A stretch of DNA of 64,000 nucleotides. Source: an uncultured Ruminiclostridium sp. (lineage in GTDB: Bacteria > Bacillota > Clostridia > Oscillospirales > Ruminococcaceae). Under the pieces are notes generated by a model that made no database searches, was not told the DNA's origin, and was given only the letters and a program-made list of their open reading frames with translations. Positions 18,125 through 26,243 of the stretch are shown here, in pieces. Positions within the stretch are counted from its first letter, which is position 1. Each line of letters opens with the position of its first letter. The position numbers were made by a program, and so were the translations under genes. The DNA lies in NCBI GenBank assembly GCA_934490165.1, contig CAKSTB010000004.1:62001-126000 (forward strand). Direction: 5' to 3'.

Positions 18125-18193
18125 CGAGTGAAATCGTTGCCATTTATAAGTTCTACAAAAGTGCACTGTAAAGTAAGTTAAAGCGAGTTTGGT

Positions 18194-18227
18194 TGTAACA
18201 ATTACCTAACGCGACTTTATTGTTACA
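18194..18227. repeat. Inverted repeat TGTAACAAT/ATTGTTACA
   Basis: Nine-base arms at 18194-18202 and 18219-18227 in the gene-free stretch upstream of the small-protein operon. It could be a regulator site about 70 bases above the -35; nothing else is visible there. Confidence 0.4.
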
Positions 18228-18322
18228 CGATTTGTTAGCTAAATTCAGCATAAACATAGGCGAAAGTTTCACAAGCGGTATTGTATATCGGCTTTGTTAA
18301 AGCCCCCCACACACCACCCCAC

Positions 18323-18356
18323 AAAAAAACGGGCAACGATCTTAACATCGCCGCCC
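18323..18356 (-). terminator. Terminator after Fn3 remnant
   Basis: Reverse-strand stem of 10 bp (18347-18356 with 18331-18340, two G-U pairs) followed by seven T. Confidence 0.85.
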
Positions 18357-18393
18357 GGTCATAATTATTGATTTTTGCTTTTAATCAGAGCCG

Positions 18394-18547
18394 TTATTTG
18401 GCTAACGTCTTCCCGCTCACACTACCATAACCGCCATAAAGCGCCGTCTTACCGCTCATATAGTAAGCGCAAACCCTGAACTTATAAGTAGTATTCTTAG
18501 CAAGCCCCGCTTTCATGAAAGTTGTCGTGCTGCTATCAATTATCACT
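18394..18547 (-). pseudogene. C-terminal fragment of a fibronectin type III protein gene
   Basis: In a different frame from the gene upstream, codons from about 18560 to the stop at 18394 read 'VIIDSSTTTFMKAGL', 'AKNTTYKFRVCAYYMSG', 'GYGSVSGKTLAK'. This is the last two-thirds of an Fn3 domain as found at the end of secreted Clostridia proteins. The frame extends further 5' only as a shadow of 18548-19384. The rest of the original gene is gone, and the terminator is retained. Confidence 0.6.
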
Positions 18548-19384
18548 TTATCGCCTAATTCCAATATTGTGTTCAAATTCTCGCCAACTTTCACGCTGAT
18601 TGATTTCATCAAGACTTGCAGCTGCTCTGGCACTTTCTTCTGCGCGCTGTACAGCCATATCAGACTGATATTGCTGCTCCGCGAGTATCTGTCGCTGAAG
18701 TTCATTCTGTTCCCTGCGATATTCTCTTTCAGCTTCATCTCTTGCATATTCGCGCTCATCTCCGATATAAATATTTATCGCCTCTTTAAGAGTATCCGCT
18801 CTACCCTCTTCAAGTATTGATATCAGGGATTTTATTATGATACGTTCGCAAAACTTATTATGCAATCCGCCGACTCTTTCTTTCCACATACTATATTGGC
18901 GCTGTTTTGCTACTATCTGTTCTTCAATCTGTTGGCGATATTGACAATTTTTCGAATAATCGTTTTTTGCCTTGGTCAATTTGGCATTGTAATTATTTAC
19001 ACTATCGACTTCCGCTTCATGTTCGGATTTTTCAGCATCAATTGCGCCGATGTAATAACAATATGTTAAAAAAATCCATACCAAAGATAAAACCACAACG
19101 GAAATTATAAAAAGTATGTCATTTTTAAAGAAATCTATCCACAACCATTTTAATACTAAACCGATAAGATATCCTATACCACATGATATAATGATATAAA
19201 AAATAAATCCAACCACTCGACCTGGTCTGATAGCGTGATATTCCGCAGGCGCTTGTTTGTATCGTCCTTTTTCACATAGGTCTATCCATCCACATATATT
19301 TCTCTTGTTTGCATTGAGTTCTTCTATTTCATCAATATTAGAAACCATCATTTTTAAGCCATAAATCAATTCCTGTTTTGTCAT
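18548..19384 (-). CDS. Membrane protein with two TM helices and long coiled coil
   Basis: 278 residues from ATG 19384, which has AGAGGAG 8 bases upstream (a TTG at 19405 is poorer). About 50 N-terminal residues ('YGLKMMVSNIDEIEELNANK') are followed by two hydrophobic segments near residues 50-75 and 83-108. A charged helical region of about 165 residues comes next (KAKNDYSKN..., EREYRREQNELQRQI), predicted coiled coil. No family recognised; the layout suits a membrane-bound scaffold. Its stop falls on the junction with the Fn3 remnant, so the C-terminus may be the product of a rearrangement. A small gene may precede it in the same transcript. Confidence 0.65.
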   Translation of the reverse strand: MTKQELIYGLKMMVSNIDEIEELNANKRNICGWIDLCEKGRYKQAPAEYHAIRPGRVVGFIFYIIISCGIGYLIGLVLKWLWIDFFKNDILFIISVVVLSLVWIFLTYCYYIGAIDAEKSEHEAEVDSVNNYNAKLTKAKNDYSKNCQYRQQIEEQIVAKQRQYSMWKERVGGLHNKFCERIIIKSLISILEEGRADTLKEAINIYIGDEREYARDEAEREYRREQNELQRQILAEQQYQSDMAVQRAEESARAAASLDEINQRESWREFEHNIGIRR

Positions 19385-19442
19385 ATAATCATCTCCTCTT
19401 ATCAATTTACTTGTACCTTCGAAACAATCAAATGTCTTGTAA

Positions 19443-19583
19443 CTATATCGTCATCTTTATACGATATTCTTTGACGTTACATATTCCCGTGTCTGTGTTA
19501 TCTCTCGTATGATCGTACACAGACATCAAAGACGCAGTTGTGGCGTTAAACACCGTTCCAAGCGACAATTTTTTAAAATTCAT
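19443..19583 (-). CDS. Possible 46-residue small protein
   Basis: ATG 19583 has GAAGGAAG 5 bases upstream and encodes MNFKKLSLGTVF... ending KEYRIKMTI. It lies 58 bases before the membrane/coiled-coil gene, same strand, with a terminator-like hairpin just upstream. No homology recognised; it could also be a leader or chance frame. Confidence 0.35.
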   Translation of the reverse strand: MNFKKLSLGTVFNATTASLMSVYDHTRDNTDTGICNVKEYRIKMTI

Positions 19584-19623
19584 AATACTTCCTTCTTTCT
19601 TGTTTTGTTTTATGATATATAAA

Positions 19624-19656
19624 AAGGCATAGCCCACCCCTCGTGGACTATGCCTT
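19624..19656. terminator. Hairpin terminator, probably bidirectional
   Basis: Arms AAGGCATAG (19624-19632) and CTATGCCTT (19648-19656), with inner CCAC/GTGG pairing; A-rich on the left and TTAATT on the right. It closely resembles the 2112-2142 hairpin in design. Confidence 0.6.
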
Positions 19657-19976
19657 AATTACCATATTGAATTTATTTACGCAGAGATATTGTGCATTAC
19701 TTACAGAGGTGCTTATACTGAGCCCCCCCATTTACATAAATTGGTATTAAATGCCTTATACATATCTCTCACCTTTACATTTCATCAGCCTTAACTTTAT
19801 GCTTCAATAGCACAAGTATATCACTATTGCTATAACTTGTCAAGCAGTTTTGCTTACGAAATACTACTTCGGTACATTTTTCACCTTCGTACAAAAGCTT
19901 CTGCTCACACACTGCACCACTTCCGCCGTCACCGCCAACCCACACTATCCCTCGCCGCGAACTATCCCCATTACTT

Positions 19977-20260
19977 GGCTCCCTTGCCAAAGGGAGCTGG
20001 CTTGCGGCAAGGCTCAATTGTATCAAATATTTGTATATTCAGCGACACCCACAACGTCCAAATCTTGCAAGCCCTATCTGCCGTCAAGACTGAGGGATCG
20101 CCGCCGCCAACCTTTCCGCTTTTACCATCACCTCCGCTAACAATCCCTCAGTCACAGTGTCAAAAACTCGGTTCTGTTCTACACATCTTTAACCTGATAC
20201 TCAAAGCAATACCGAAAACATTATACCGCACTGTGACAGCTCCCTTTACACAAGGGAGCC
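19977..20260. repeat. Family A repeat, copy 1
   Basis: Bounded by GGCTCCCTTG and CAAGGGAGCC; the ends are inverted repeats of about 22 bases that are themselves hairpins. The interior has 'GACTGAGGGATCGCCGCC' on the left and 'CAATCCCTCAGTCACAGTG' on the right, so long stretches can fold across the element. Non-coding; small MITE- or REP-like. Followed at 20289-20335 by a tail motif (AACCTCTATAAA...ATCATTCAAAAA) that also follows the other copies. The surrounding 19661-20983 stretch holds no supported gene. Confidence 0.8.
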
Positions 20261-20433
20261 GGGTGTGATACTTCTATTTTTTATGTTGTGCATAATTCAA
20301 AACCTCTATAAACCTCAAAATCATTCAAAAAGAACAACACGCTCCACCAAGCACTAATTCTTGGCTTATGAACGCTCTGTTGGTTTTGCATCCTTGCAAA
20401 ACTCTGGGCGTTCAACATCGAGCATCCTTGCCC

Positions 20434-20804
20434 GTCCCTTGCCAAAGGGAGCTGGCTTGCGGCAAGGCTCGCATTTATCAAATACGCCCATTCTTCGCGA
20501 CACCCGCAACGTTCAAATCTTGCAAGCCCTATCTGCCGTCAAGACTGAGGGATCGCCGCCACCAACATCTCCATTCCCACCATCGCCACAAAAGCACCGT
20601 ACACTACCCAAATCCTGTAGGGGAGGCGGCTTGCCCCTCCCGTTGCCCCGATTATCTCCACTTCCACAAACGCCCCCTCTAACAATCCCTCAGTCACAGT
20701 GACGAAAAGCTCGGTTCTATATCAGTACATCTTTAACCTGATACTCAAAGCAATACCGAAAACGTTATACCGCACTGTGACAGCTCCCTTTACACAAGGG
20801 AGCC
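20434..20804. repeat. Family A repeat, copy 2
   Basis: Same ends and core as copy 1 but with an extra internal segment around 20580-20665 that contains GGGGAGGCGGCTTGCCCCTCC. The outermost bases of the left end are altered (GTCCCTTG). The tail motif follows at 20836-20880. Confidence 0.8.
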
Positions 20805-20983
20805 GAGGTATTACTTCTAACTTACAGATTGCACTTCGCCCAAAACCTCTATAAAACCCAACATCATTCAAAAAAGAAACAACACGCACCGCCAACCTTT
20901 CCGTTTCTGCCATCACCGCCAAACCACCGTACACTACCCAATTCCCGCAAAATAAATCGCCCCTACACTCGCAGGGGCAATTC

Positions 20984-22177
20984 TCATATCTCTTTAAAAT
21001 CAAATTTCACATTAACCTTATCCATTGTCCGGCTTCGTCTGAACCTCGTCATAATACGTTCCTCAATGCCGTCAAACGAGCTTTCATCGGCTTCTAGCAA
21101 AAGCAGAAGATACTGACTTCTGCTGTAGCGCGTGTAAACATCTCGCATTCTGAGCGAATTGCTGATACTGAACGATATCTTATCCATCGCCTTTTCAAGC
21201 AGTTTAATATCCTCAAGCTCATTTCCGTTACTGTCAAGAGCCGATACAAGGCATATAGACAGCTTGCTTTCAAGACGCAGACTTTCACGCTTGTACAGGC
21301 GGAATACATACTTGAAAATCTCATACTGACAGTAGAAAACACCCTTCTGCTCCTTACTGTCATCTCCCGACAGATCGCCGATAACGGCATCGAGATTATT
21401 CTGTACATCGTTACGCGGCTTAACGGTAAGCTCATAGAGCTCAGTCAGGTGAGCACCCGGCGCAGCACCGTACTGCTCCATAAGATATGTTCGGATATAA
21501 TCATATTGCTTTGCGGCACGTTCATATTCGCCCATTGCCACAAACGCGCGGATAAGATTTGCGTGCATTTTCTCGTCCGATTGATCAAGCATCGTTGCGC
21601 GTTCGCACAGCGTAATTATATCGGAGAACTTTCCCATAGGATACAGTAGCTGTACGCATTTGTCAACTGCAGAGTTATACAGCGCATGAAAATACACGTT
21701 TATCGGCTGAACCCAAGTTTCGCCCACTGCCCCCGCAAGATATCCGCTGTTGTAGAGAGCTATCGCTTTCTTATACATGCTGATACGCCTTGTCCTGGAT
21801 AGCGTTTCGTCTTTGGCTTTGTCTATATAATTTCTGAATTTGGTCGAATCTATCACGCATTCATCGCTTTCTATAAAGGCGTATGAACTGCGGCTTCCCA
21901 CTATCAGCTTTCCGCCGTCCGGTATCATATCGTCCAGCACCGCCCGCGTCCTGTGTACAAGCGTTTTAAGCGCATTGGCGGGATTTCTGCTATCCGACCA
22001 CAAAAGGTCAATAAGCTCATTCTGCGTTATCTCTCTTCCGCGCTGTGCTATCAGATATTGGAGCAGAAGTATCATCTTTGAGCCTCTGTATTCATTCTCA
22101 CACAGCTTGCGATCACGGTAGGTTATCGAAAACTGCCCGAACATCGTTATGTGTATCTTATTCGGCAACAGTATCAC
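20984..22177 (-). CDS. SARP/BTAD-type transcriptional regulator with degenerate GGDEF-like C-terminus
   Basis: 397 residues. Residues 1-95 form an OmpR-like winged helix ('HITMFGQFSITYRD', 'LLQYLIAQRGREITQNELIDLLW', 'LKTLVHRTRAVLDDMI'). Residues 100-250 are the bacterial transcriptional-activation TPR domain ('EKMHANLIRAFVAMGEYERAAKQYDYI'). The C-terminal 120 residues ('YCQYEIFKYVFRLYKRE...', 'SISNSLRMRDVYTRYSRSQYLLLL') look like a GGDEF fold without the catalytic motif, as seen in other Clostridia BTAD proteins. Start is GTG 22177 or TTG 22168; AAAGGCGG fits the TTG better. Direct repeats AGCGAT at 22229 and 22239 may be an autoregulatory site. Targets unknown. Confidence 0.82.
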   Translation of the reverse strand: MILLPNKIHITMFGQFSITYRDRKLCENEYRGSKMILLLQYLIAQRGREITQNELIDLLWSDSRNPANALKTLVHRTRAVLDDMIPDGGKLIVGSRSSYAFIESDECVIDSTKFRNYIDKAKDETLSRTRRISMYKKAIALYNSGYLAGAVGETWVQPINVYFHALYNSAVDKCVQLLYPMGKFSDIITLCERATMLDQSDEKMHANLIRAFVAMGEYERAAKQYDYIRTYLMEQYGAAPGAHLTELYELTVKPRNDVQNNLDAVIGDLSGDDSKEQKGVFYCQYEIFKYVFRLYKRESLRLESKLSICLVSALDSNGNELEDIKLLEKAMDKISFSISNSLRMRDVYTRYSRSQYLLLLLEADESSFDGIEERIMTRFRRSRTMDKVNVKFDFKEI

Positions 22178-22466
22178 CGCCTTTCTTTACGTTTTTTCCG
22201 ACATTATTTTTTCACGTTACGACTTTTTAGCGATTTTCAGCGATAAAGTGAAAAAATTTTTAATCAAAATTCAAATTTTCGGTTTGATGTTATGTAACAA
22301 GTGTTGCAGTTTTGGTGATATGTGTAAATATACTTCTATATTATGTAAAATTTTCTGGAATAAATATCAAGTATCGTGTAATTACTAACAAAACTTTATT
22401 GAAATGCGAAAAAATCATTGTGCTAAAAGTAGAAATACAGCCGATATCCCGCACAAATTCAAGTAT

Positions 22467-22498
22467 GTAACCGAAATGTAACCGCACCATGGCATAAT
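22467..22498 (+). promoter_or_regulatory. Paired GTAACC boxes before a -10-like sequence
   Basis: GTAACC at 22467 and 22478 (11-base period) end 10 bases before CATAAT (22493-22498). This spacing is that of PhoB/PhoP-type activated promoters, where tandem boxes replace the -35. The same half-site occurs four times at 15254-15290. The regulator is not identified. Confidence 0.4.
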
Positions 22499-22504
22499 AT
22501 GCTT

Positions 22505-22617
22505 GTAAGGTTGAGATGTAGATTTGAGATGATGTCTACCTCACGTTTTTACTTTTCTTTCCGTCATGAGAAGCAGCATTCCGCAGCAGAGGTTGTGGAG
22601 ATGCTGTTTTTCTTTTT
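22505..22617 (+). ncRNA. Candidate small RNA with intrinsic terminator
   Basis: About 110 bases downstream of the box-type promoter. The first part can fold as TGAG..GTAGA/TCTAC..CTCA (about 22512-22543). It ends in a CAGCAT...ATGCTG hairpin (about 22573-22606) followed by TTTTTCTTTTTT. No convincing coding frame with a ribosome site lies inside. The rest of 22178-22500 is AT-rich and holds the SARP gene promoter region. Confidence 0.4.
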
Positions 22618-22666
22618 TATGCCGACAGCTATATTTATTGGGCAAGTCTTGTTGACTTGCCCTCTG

Positions 22667-22908
22667 CTTGTAGAAAAAGTCAATTTTTATAAAACAGAAG
22701 AGCAAATTCTCTATCCCTAATCCCAAACCCCTTCCCCGTGGGAAGGGGTTATTTTGCTGGGGCTGCCGCCACTAGTCCCTGCCGGGGGCTTCGCCCCAAA
22801 GCAAGGATGCTTTGGTTGCTTGCCAAAAGTTTTGCACGATGCAAAACCAACTGAGCAAGCAATAAGCGACACCCCATTTAATATATACAAGAGGTTTTTC
22901 GACAGTCT
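22667..22908. repeat. Family B repeat, copy 1 (long form)
   Basis: Ends TGTAGAAAAAGTC and GGTTTTTCGACAG form imperfect terminal inverted repeats. The inside holds the GC-rich hairpins CCCCTTCCCCGTGGGAAGGGG and GGGGGCTTCGCCCC (family hallmark), plus further stems around TTTGCACGATGCAAA. Flanked on both sides by an identical 23-base hairpin (22640-22662 and 22911-22933). Non-coding. Confidence 0.8.
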
Positions 22909-22951
22909 GTGGGCAAGTCTTGTTGACTTGCCCTTTGATTTTGAGATTTTA

Positions 22952-22981
22952 CGAAAATCTAAAGCATACTTTAGATTTTCG
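22952..22981. terminator. 13-bp inverted repeat directly after the DUF4143 ATPase gene
   Basis: Perfect arms CGAAAATCTAAAG / CTTTAGATTTTCG with a 4-base loop, 3 bases past the stop codon. It may end transcription, but the same sequence also lies twice upstream of the gene. Confidence 0.6.
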
Positions 22982-22984
22982 CAA

Positions 22985-24211
22985 TTACAACAAATTACTC
23001 GGGATGAACGAGTTAAGCTCATCAATCGGATACGGTGTATCGCACATACAAACTATACCCCCATAGCTCCTTTCAAGTGAAGCCTTATCGATAAGCTCGT
23101 ATTTCTTAACTTCCTTACGGTCGGGATTTGCCGACTTCTTCACTTCCAGAGGGTGGATTTTCCCATCGCACTCGACAATTATATCTATCTCTTTTGCGTT
23201 GGAGTCACGGTAATAGTATAGGTTAGCCTTCTTCTTTCCGTAGGCATAGCCCCTAACCAGTTCATTAACGACATAATTTTCATAATAATGCCCGCTTGCC
23301 GCACCGGTCATCAACGTATCCTTAGTCAGCCACATAGAAAGAAAAGCGCATAAACCTGTGTCGCAGAAATACAGCTTCGGCGTTTTGGTAAGCCTTTTCA
23401 GCTCGTTGTTTGAATACGGCTGAAGAAGATATATTATCCCGAGCCCCTGCAAAAGTCTTACCCACTCTTTGGCTGTCGGCTCGGATATATCCGCCGCTTG
23501 TGCAAGATTTGCATAGTTGACCTGTTCTGCCGTGAGCGCCGCGCAGGCTCTGAGCATTCTCAGAAATTTAGCCGAATCGGTAACTCTGCCCGCCTCAGCG
23601 ACATCACGCATAAGATAGGTGTCAACATACGAGTTGAAATACTCCTGACGCATTTCTTCATCAGCCTGCTGTACACGCGGCATACCTCCGCGCCAGATAT
23701 GCTCAAACACCTCCGAGATATTATTCGGCTCGCATTTGTCCTGTCTTCCGCAAAGCCGTTCAAACGAGAAATCAAGCGGTTCATCAAAAAGCACACCGCT
23801 TTTTTCTCTTTGCGAAAGGCTGTACAAATTCATTATTCCCACTCGCCCGGCAAGCGTTTCACGTACGTTTTTCATCATATCATATTGCTGTGAGCCGGTA
23901 AGCCAGAACAACCCGCACTCATCACTGCTGTTGCAGATCACTTTTATGCGTTCAAAAAGCTGAGGAGCATACTGCACTTCATCTATTATCACCGGTGGCT
24001 TGTATTTCTGAAAAAACAATGCCGGGTCGCTCTGTGCAAGCTCTCTTGCCATTATATCATCAAGGCTGACATATGTTCTGTCCGTGCCGTACGCAAGCTT
24101 TTTCAGCATGGTTGTTTTGCCTACCTGCCTTGCTCCGGTTACCAGTACCGCCTTGAAAAAGTTGCTCATTTCACGGAACTTACGCTCCGCTTCACGTTTT
24201 ATATATTCCAT
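22985..24211 (-). CDS. AAA_14 / DUF4143 ATPase
   Basis: 408 residues from ATG 24211 (GGAGG 11 bases upstream); ATG 24229 would add 6 residues. N-terminal AAA domain: Walker A TGARQVGKTTML, Walker B PPVIIDEVQYAPQLF, and the sensor-like 'GLFWLTGSQQYDMM'. The C-terminal DUF4143 half is nuclease-like ('DIIVECDGKIHPLEVKKSANPDR'). This family is widespread, often lineage-expanded and scattered, and its role is uncertain. The gene stands alone between the pilus operon and repeat sequences, with its own TTGACG/TAAAAT promoter. Copies of one inverted repeat lie on both sides. Confidence 0.88.
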   Translation of the reverse strand: MEYIKREAERKFREMSNFFKAVLVTGARQVGKTTMLKKLAYGTDRTYVSLDDIMARELAQSDPALFFQKYKPPVIIDEVQYAPQLFERIKVICNSSDECGLFWLTGSQQYDMMKNVRETLAGRVGIMNLYSLSQREKSGVLFDEPLDFSFERLCGRQDKCEPNNISEVFEHIWRGGMPRVQQADEEMRQEYFNSYVDTYLMRDVAEAGRVTDSAKFLRMLRACAALTAEQVNYANLAQAADISEPTAKEWVRLLQGLGIIYLLQPYSNNELKRLTKTPKLYFCDTGLCAFLSMWLTKDTLMTGAASGHYYENYVVNELVRGYAYGKKKANLYYYRDSNAKEIDIIVECDGKIHPLEVKKSANPDRKEVKKYELIDKASLERSYGGIVCMCDTPYPIDELNSFIPSNLL

Positions 24212-24231
24212 ATCAAGCAAAGCCTCCATTA

Positions 24232-24281
24232 CGAAAATCTAAAGTTTACTTTATTTTATCATAATTGTGGCTTGCCGTCAA
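24232..24281 (-). promoter_or_regulatory. Promoter of the DUF4143 ATPase gene overlapped by the AAAATCTAAAG repeat
   Basis: Reverse strand TTGACG (24281-24276), 17 bases, TAAAAT (24258-24253). The motif CGAAAATCTAAAG begins at 24232 and its imperfect complement reaches 24260, covering -10 and transcription start. Confidence 0.7.
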
Positions 24282-24301
24282 GAAAATATACGCCAATTTT
24301 A

Positions 24302-24332
24302 CGAAAATCTAAAATAAACCTTATATTTTCAT
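24302..24332. repeat. Second upstream copy of the ATPase-flanking inverted repeat
   Basis: CGAAAATCTAAA at 24302 with imperfect complement TTATATTTTCAT to 24332, between the pilT stop and the ATPase promoter. It could also help end the pilus transcript. Confidence 0.5.
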
Positions 24333-24336
24333 AAAA

Positions 24337-25404
24337 TCACTTCTGTGCTTCGAGCTTTCTTAACATTATCTCAGGGTGAGATGCGTGCTTGATAAGCTCA
24401 CTCTTGCTTATCTGCTTATTTCTGTACATATGCATAAGATATGCGTCCATCGTGATCATACCCGACTCGCCCGATGCGGTGATAACCGTATCTATCTGGT
24501 GCGTCTTTGACTCTCTTATCATATTTCTTATAGCGTTGTTGCACTTCATAATTTCGAATGCGGGGCGCTGTATGCCATCCTCGCAAGGGATAAGCTGCTG
24601 AGATATTACCGAGCATAAAAGCTGTGACAGCTGGATGCGCACCTGCTGTTGCTGGCTCGGCGGGAATATATCGATAATACGGTCGATAGTGTTCTGCGCT
24701 CCGACCGAGTGCAGTGTCGATATGACAAGATGACCCGTTTCTGCGGCTGTAAGCGCAGTGCTTATCGTTTCATAGTCGCGCATTTCGCCGAGCAGTATTA
24801 CGTCGGGCGACTGACGCAGGCAGGCTCTCAGCGCCACTATGTAGCTCTTGCTGTCGCTGTTTATCTCACGCTGGCTGATTATGCTTTTCTTGTTTTTGTG
24901 AAGATACTCGATAGGATCTTCAAGCGTTATGATATGGCTGTTTCTCTGCTTGTTTATCTCGTCTATTATGCACGCAAGCGTTGTTGACTTACCGCCGCCG
25001 GCAGGACCTGTCACAAGCACAAGACCCTTTGTTCTTGCTACCGTATCGGTGATTATCTCGGGAAGAATGTTAAGCTCTCTGTAATCGGGTATGTCAAACT
25101 CAACCACACGGATCACCGCCGCCATTGATCCTCTCTGCTTATATGCGCTGATACGGAAACGGCTGAGTCCCTTAACCGATACGGAGAAATCATCATCGCC
25201 CGTTTCCTCGTACTTTGAAATGTCCCTGCCGGCAAGGCTGTATATCTCCTTTACCAGTCTTTCCGCTTCGGCAGGAAGTATGATATCATCGCTTTCTTTA
25301 GTGATTATGCCGTTTTCCTTATACGACACGGCAAGTCCCGATATCAGGAATATATCGGATGCTTTCTTTTCGACTGCGCCTTTCAGTATTTCCATCAGTT
25401 CCAT
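24337..25404 (-). CDS. pilT: PilT-type pilus ATPase
   Basis: 355 residues from ATG 25404 (AAAGGAA upstream); the longer frame would overlap the previous gene. PilT hallmarks: Walker A GPAGGGKST, Asp box ITLEDPIEYLH, Walker B RQSPDVILLGEMRD, His box GHLVISTLHS, and a C-terminal helical region with 'AIRNMIRESKTHQID'. PilT hexamers normally power pilus retraction at the inner membrane. It is the last gene of the pilus-like operon, 13 bases after the preceding gene. No PilB/GspE-type extension ATPase is in the window, so either that gene is elsewhere or this ATPase serves alone. Confidence 0.9.
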   Translation of the reverse strand: MELMEILKGAVEKKASDIFLISGLAVSYKENGIITKESDDIILPAEAERLVKEIYSLAGRDISKYEETGDDDFSVSVKGLSRFRISAYKQRGSMAAVIRVVEFDIPDYRELNILPEIITDTVARTKGLVLVTGPAGGGKSTTLACIIDEINKQRNSHIITLEDPIEYLHKNKKSIISQREINSDSKSYIVALRACLRQSPDVILLGEMRDYETISTALTAAETGHLVISTLHSVGAQNTIDRIIDIFPPSQQQQVRIQLSQLLCSVISQQLIPCEDGIQRPAFEIMKCNNAIRNMIRESKTHQIDTVITASGESGMITMDAYLMHMYRNKQISKSELIKHASHPEIMLRKLEAQK

Positions 25405-25417
25405 AATTTTATTCCTT

Positions 25418-25897
25418 TCATACCGGTATACTATCGCCGTTCCATATCGGCAATGAGTTTTCATCTTCGTAATAGCTGTTGCTTATTGTTTTCCAGCCTG
25501 TAACGCTGAGTGCTCCGTCCTTATATTCCGCCTTACAGTTCAGCTTACTGCCGTCATTTATATCCTCGCTCCATGAGAATGTCAGCGCCTGATCTCCGCG
25601 ACCGCCGCCGCTTACCTCAAAGCCCTGCTCTGTCGCCGCCGCAGATATATCTATTACCGTTTCGTCATTTATAATTGCGTACAGCTTGTCGAGCCTTTCT
25701 GTCGCCCTTACATCGGCGGCATAATACTCTTCCTGCGCAGTGCTCAGCTTTTTCGCTCTGTCAAGGTCCTGCCTTACCGTAACAAGGCACAGCACCGACA
25801 GGATAACAGTCGCAAGCACCACGAATATAACAAGCAGTGACGATATTCCCACGCTGTTAAGGGCTTTTCTGCCCGGTTTGCTTTTACCGTTATTCAA
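25418..25897 (-). CDS. Pilin-like minor protein (no Glu+5)
   Basis: 159 residues from TTG 25897, served by AGGAGG 7 bases upstream. A short basic leader (KSKPGRKALNSVG) precedes one hydrophobic helix (ISSLLVIFVVLATVI...) continuing into an amphipathic helix ('DLDRAKKLSTAQEEYY'), then a small beta domain. This is the pilin outline, but the residue five after the G/I junction is Leu, not Glu, as in some minor pseudopilins placed at the tip. Its start overlaps the stop of the preceding gene, so translation is coupled. Confidence 0.65.
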   Translation of the reverse strand: MNNGKSKPGRKALNSVGISSLLVIFVVLATVILSVLCLVTVRQDLDRAKKLSTAQEEYYAADVRATERLDKLYAIINDETVIDISAAATEQGFEVSGGGRGDQALTFSWSEDINDGSKLNCKAEYKDGALSVTGWKTISNSYYEDENSLPIWNGDSIPV

Positions 25898-26243
25898 GGT
25901 CAGCCCTCCTTGCGCTCGTTATGGTGATATATGTATAATTGCTGTCGTAAGCGGTAATGTCAAGATACTGTATACTGCCGTCAATACGCTCGGACAGCTT
26001 TATCTCAATATCACCATCCACATACAGCTTTTCAAGCTCTGTGATATCCGTTCCGCTCTTATAGCACTCCGCAATGTCGGCAGTCCTTATCTGCGCGTCC
26101 GACAGCCGCTCGGCATATCTCATCTCGCTCGCCGCTATTCCTACTACCCTGACGCAAGCCGCCGCACAGACTGCGAACACGGCAATTACTATCATCAGCT
26201 CAACCAGAAACGCACCGTTTCTGGATCGTCTTTTTACACTCAT
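25890..26243 (-). CDS. Type IV pilin-like protein with class III signal
   Basis: 117 residues. The N-terminus 'KRRSRNG|AFLVELMIVIAVFAV' has the class III leader: basic stretch, Gly at the cleavage site and Glu at +5, followed by the hydrophobic spine helix. A small C-terminal beta domain follows. A prepilin peptidase (not in the window) would cut after the Gly. Its ATG overlaps the upstream stop (ATGA). Confidence 0.8.
   Translation of the reverse strand: MSVKRRSRNGAFLVELMIVIAVFAVCAAACVRVVGIAASEMRYAERLSDAQIRTADIAECYKSGTDITELEKLYVDGDIEIKLSERIDGSIQYLDITAYDSNYTYITITSARRADLE

Noticed and set aside
18394..18759. A 121-residue reading frame as an intact gene
   Set aside because: Its 5' half overlaps the better supported membrane/coiled-coil gene in another frame; only the Fn3-like 3' part is meaningful, recorded as a remnant.
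19837..20702. Open frames in the family A cluster encoding peptides such as ALSAVKTEGSPPPTFP
   Set aside because: They recur in every repeat copy because the DNA repeats; no ribosome sites, and they run across hairpin arms. Not genes.
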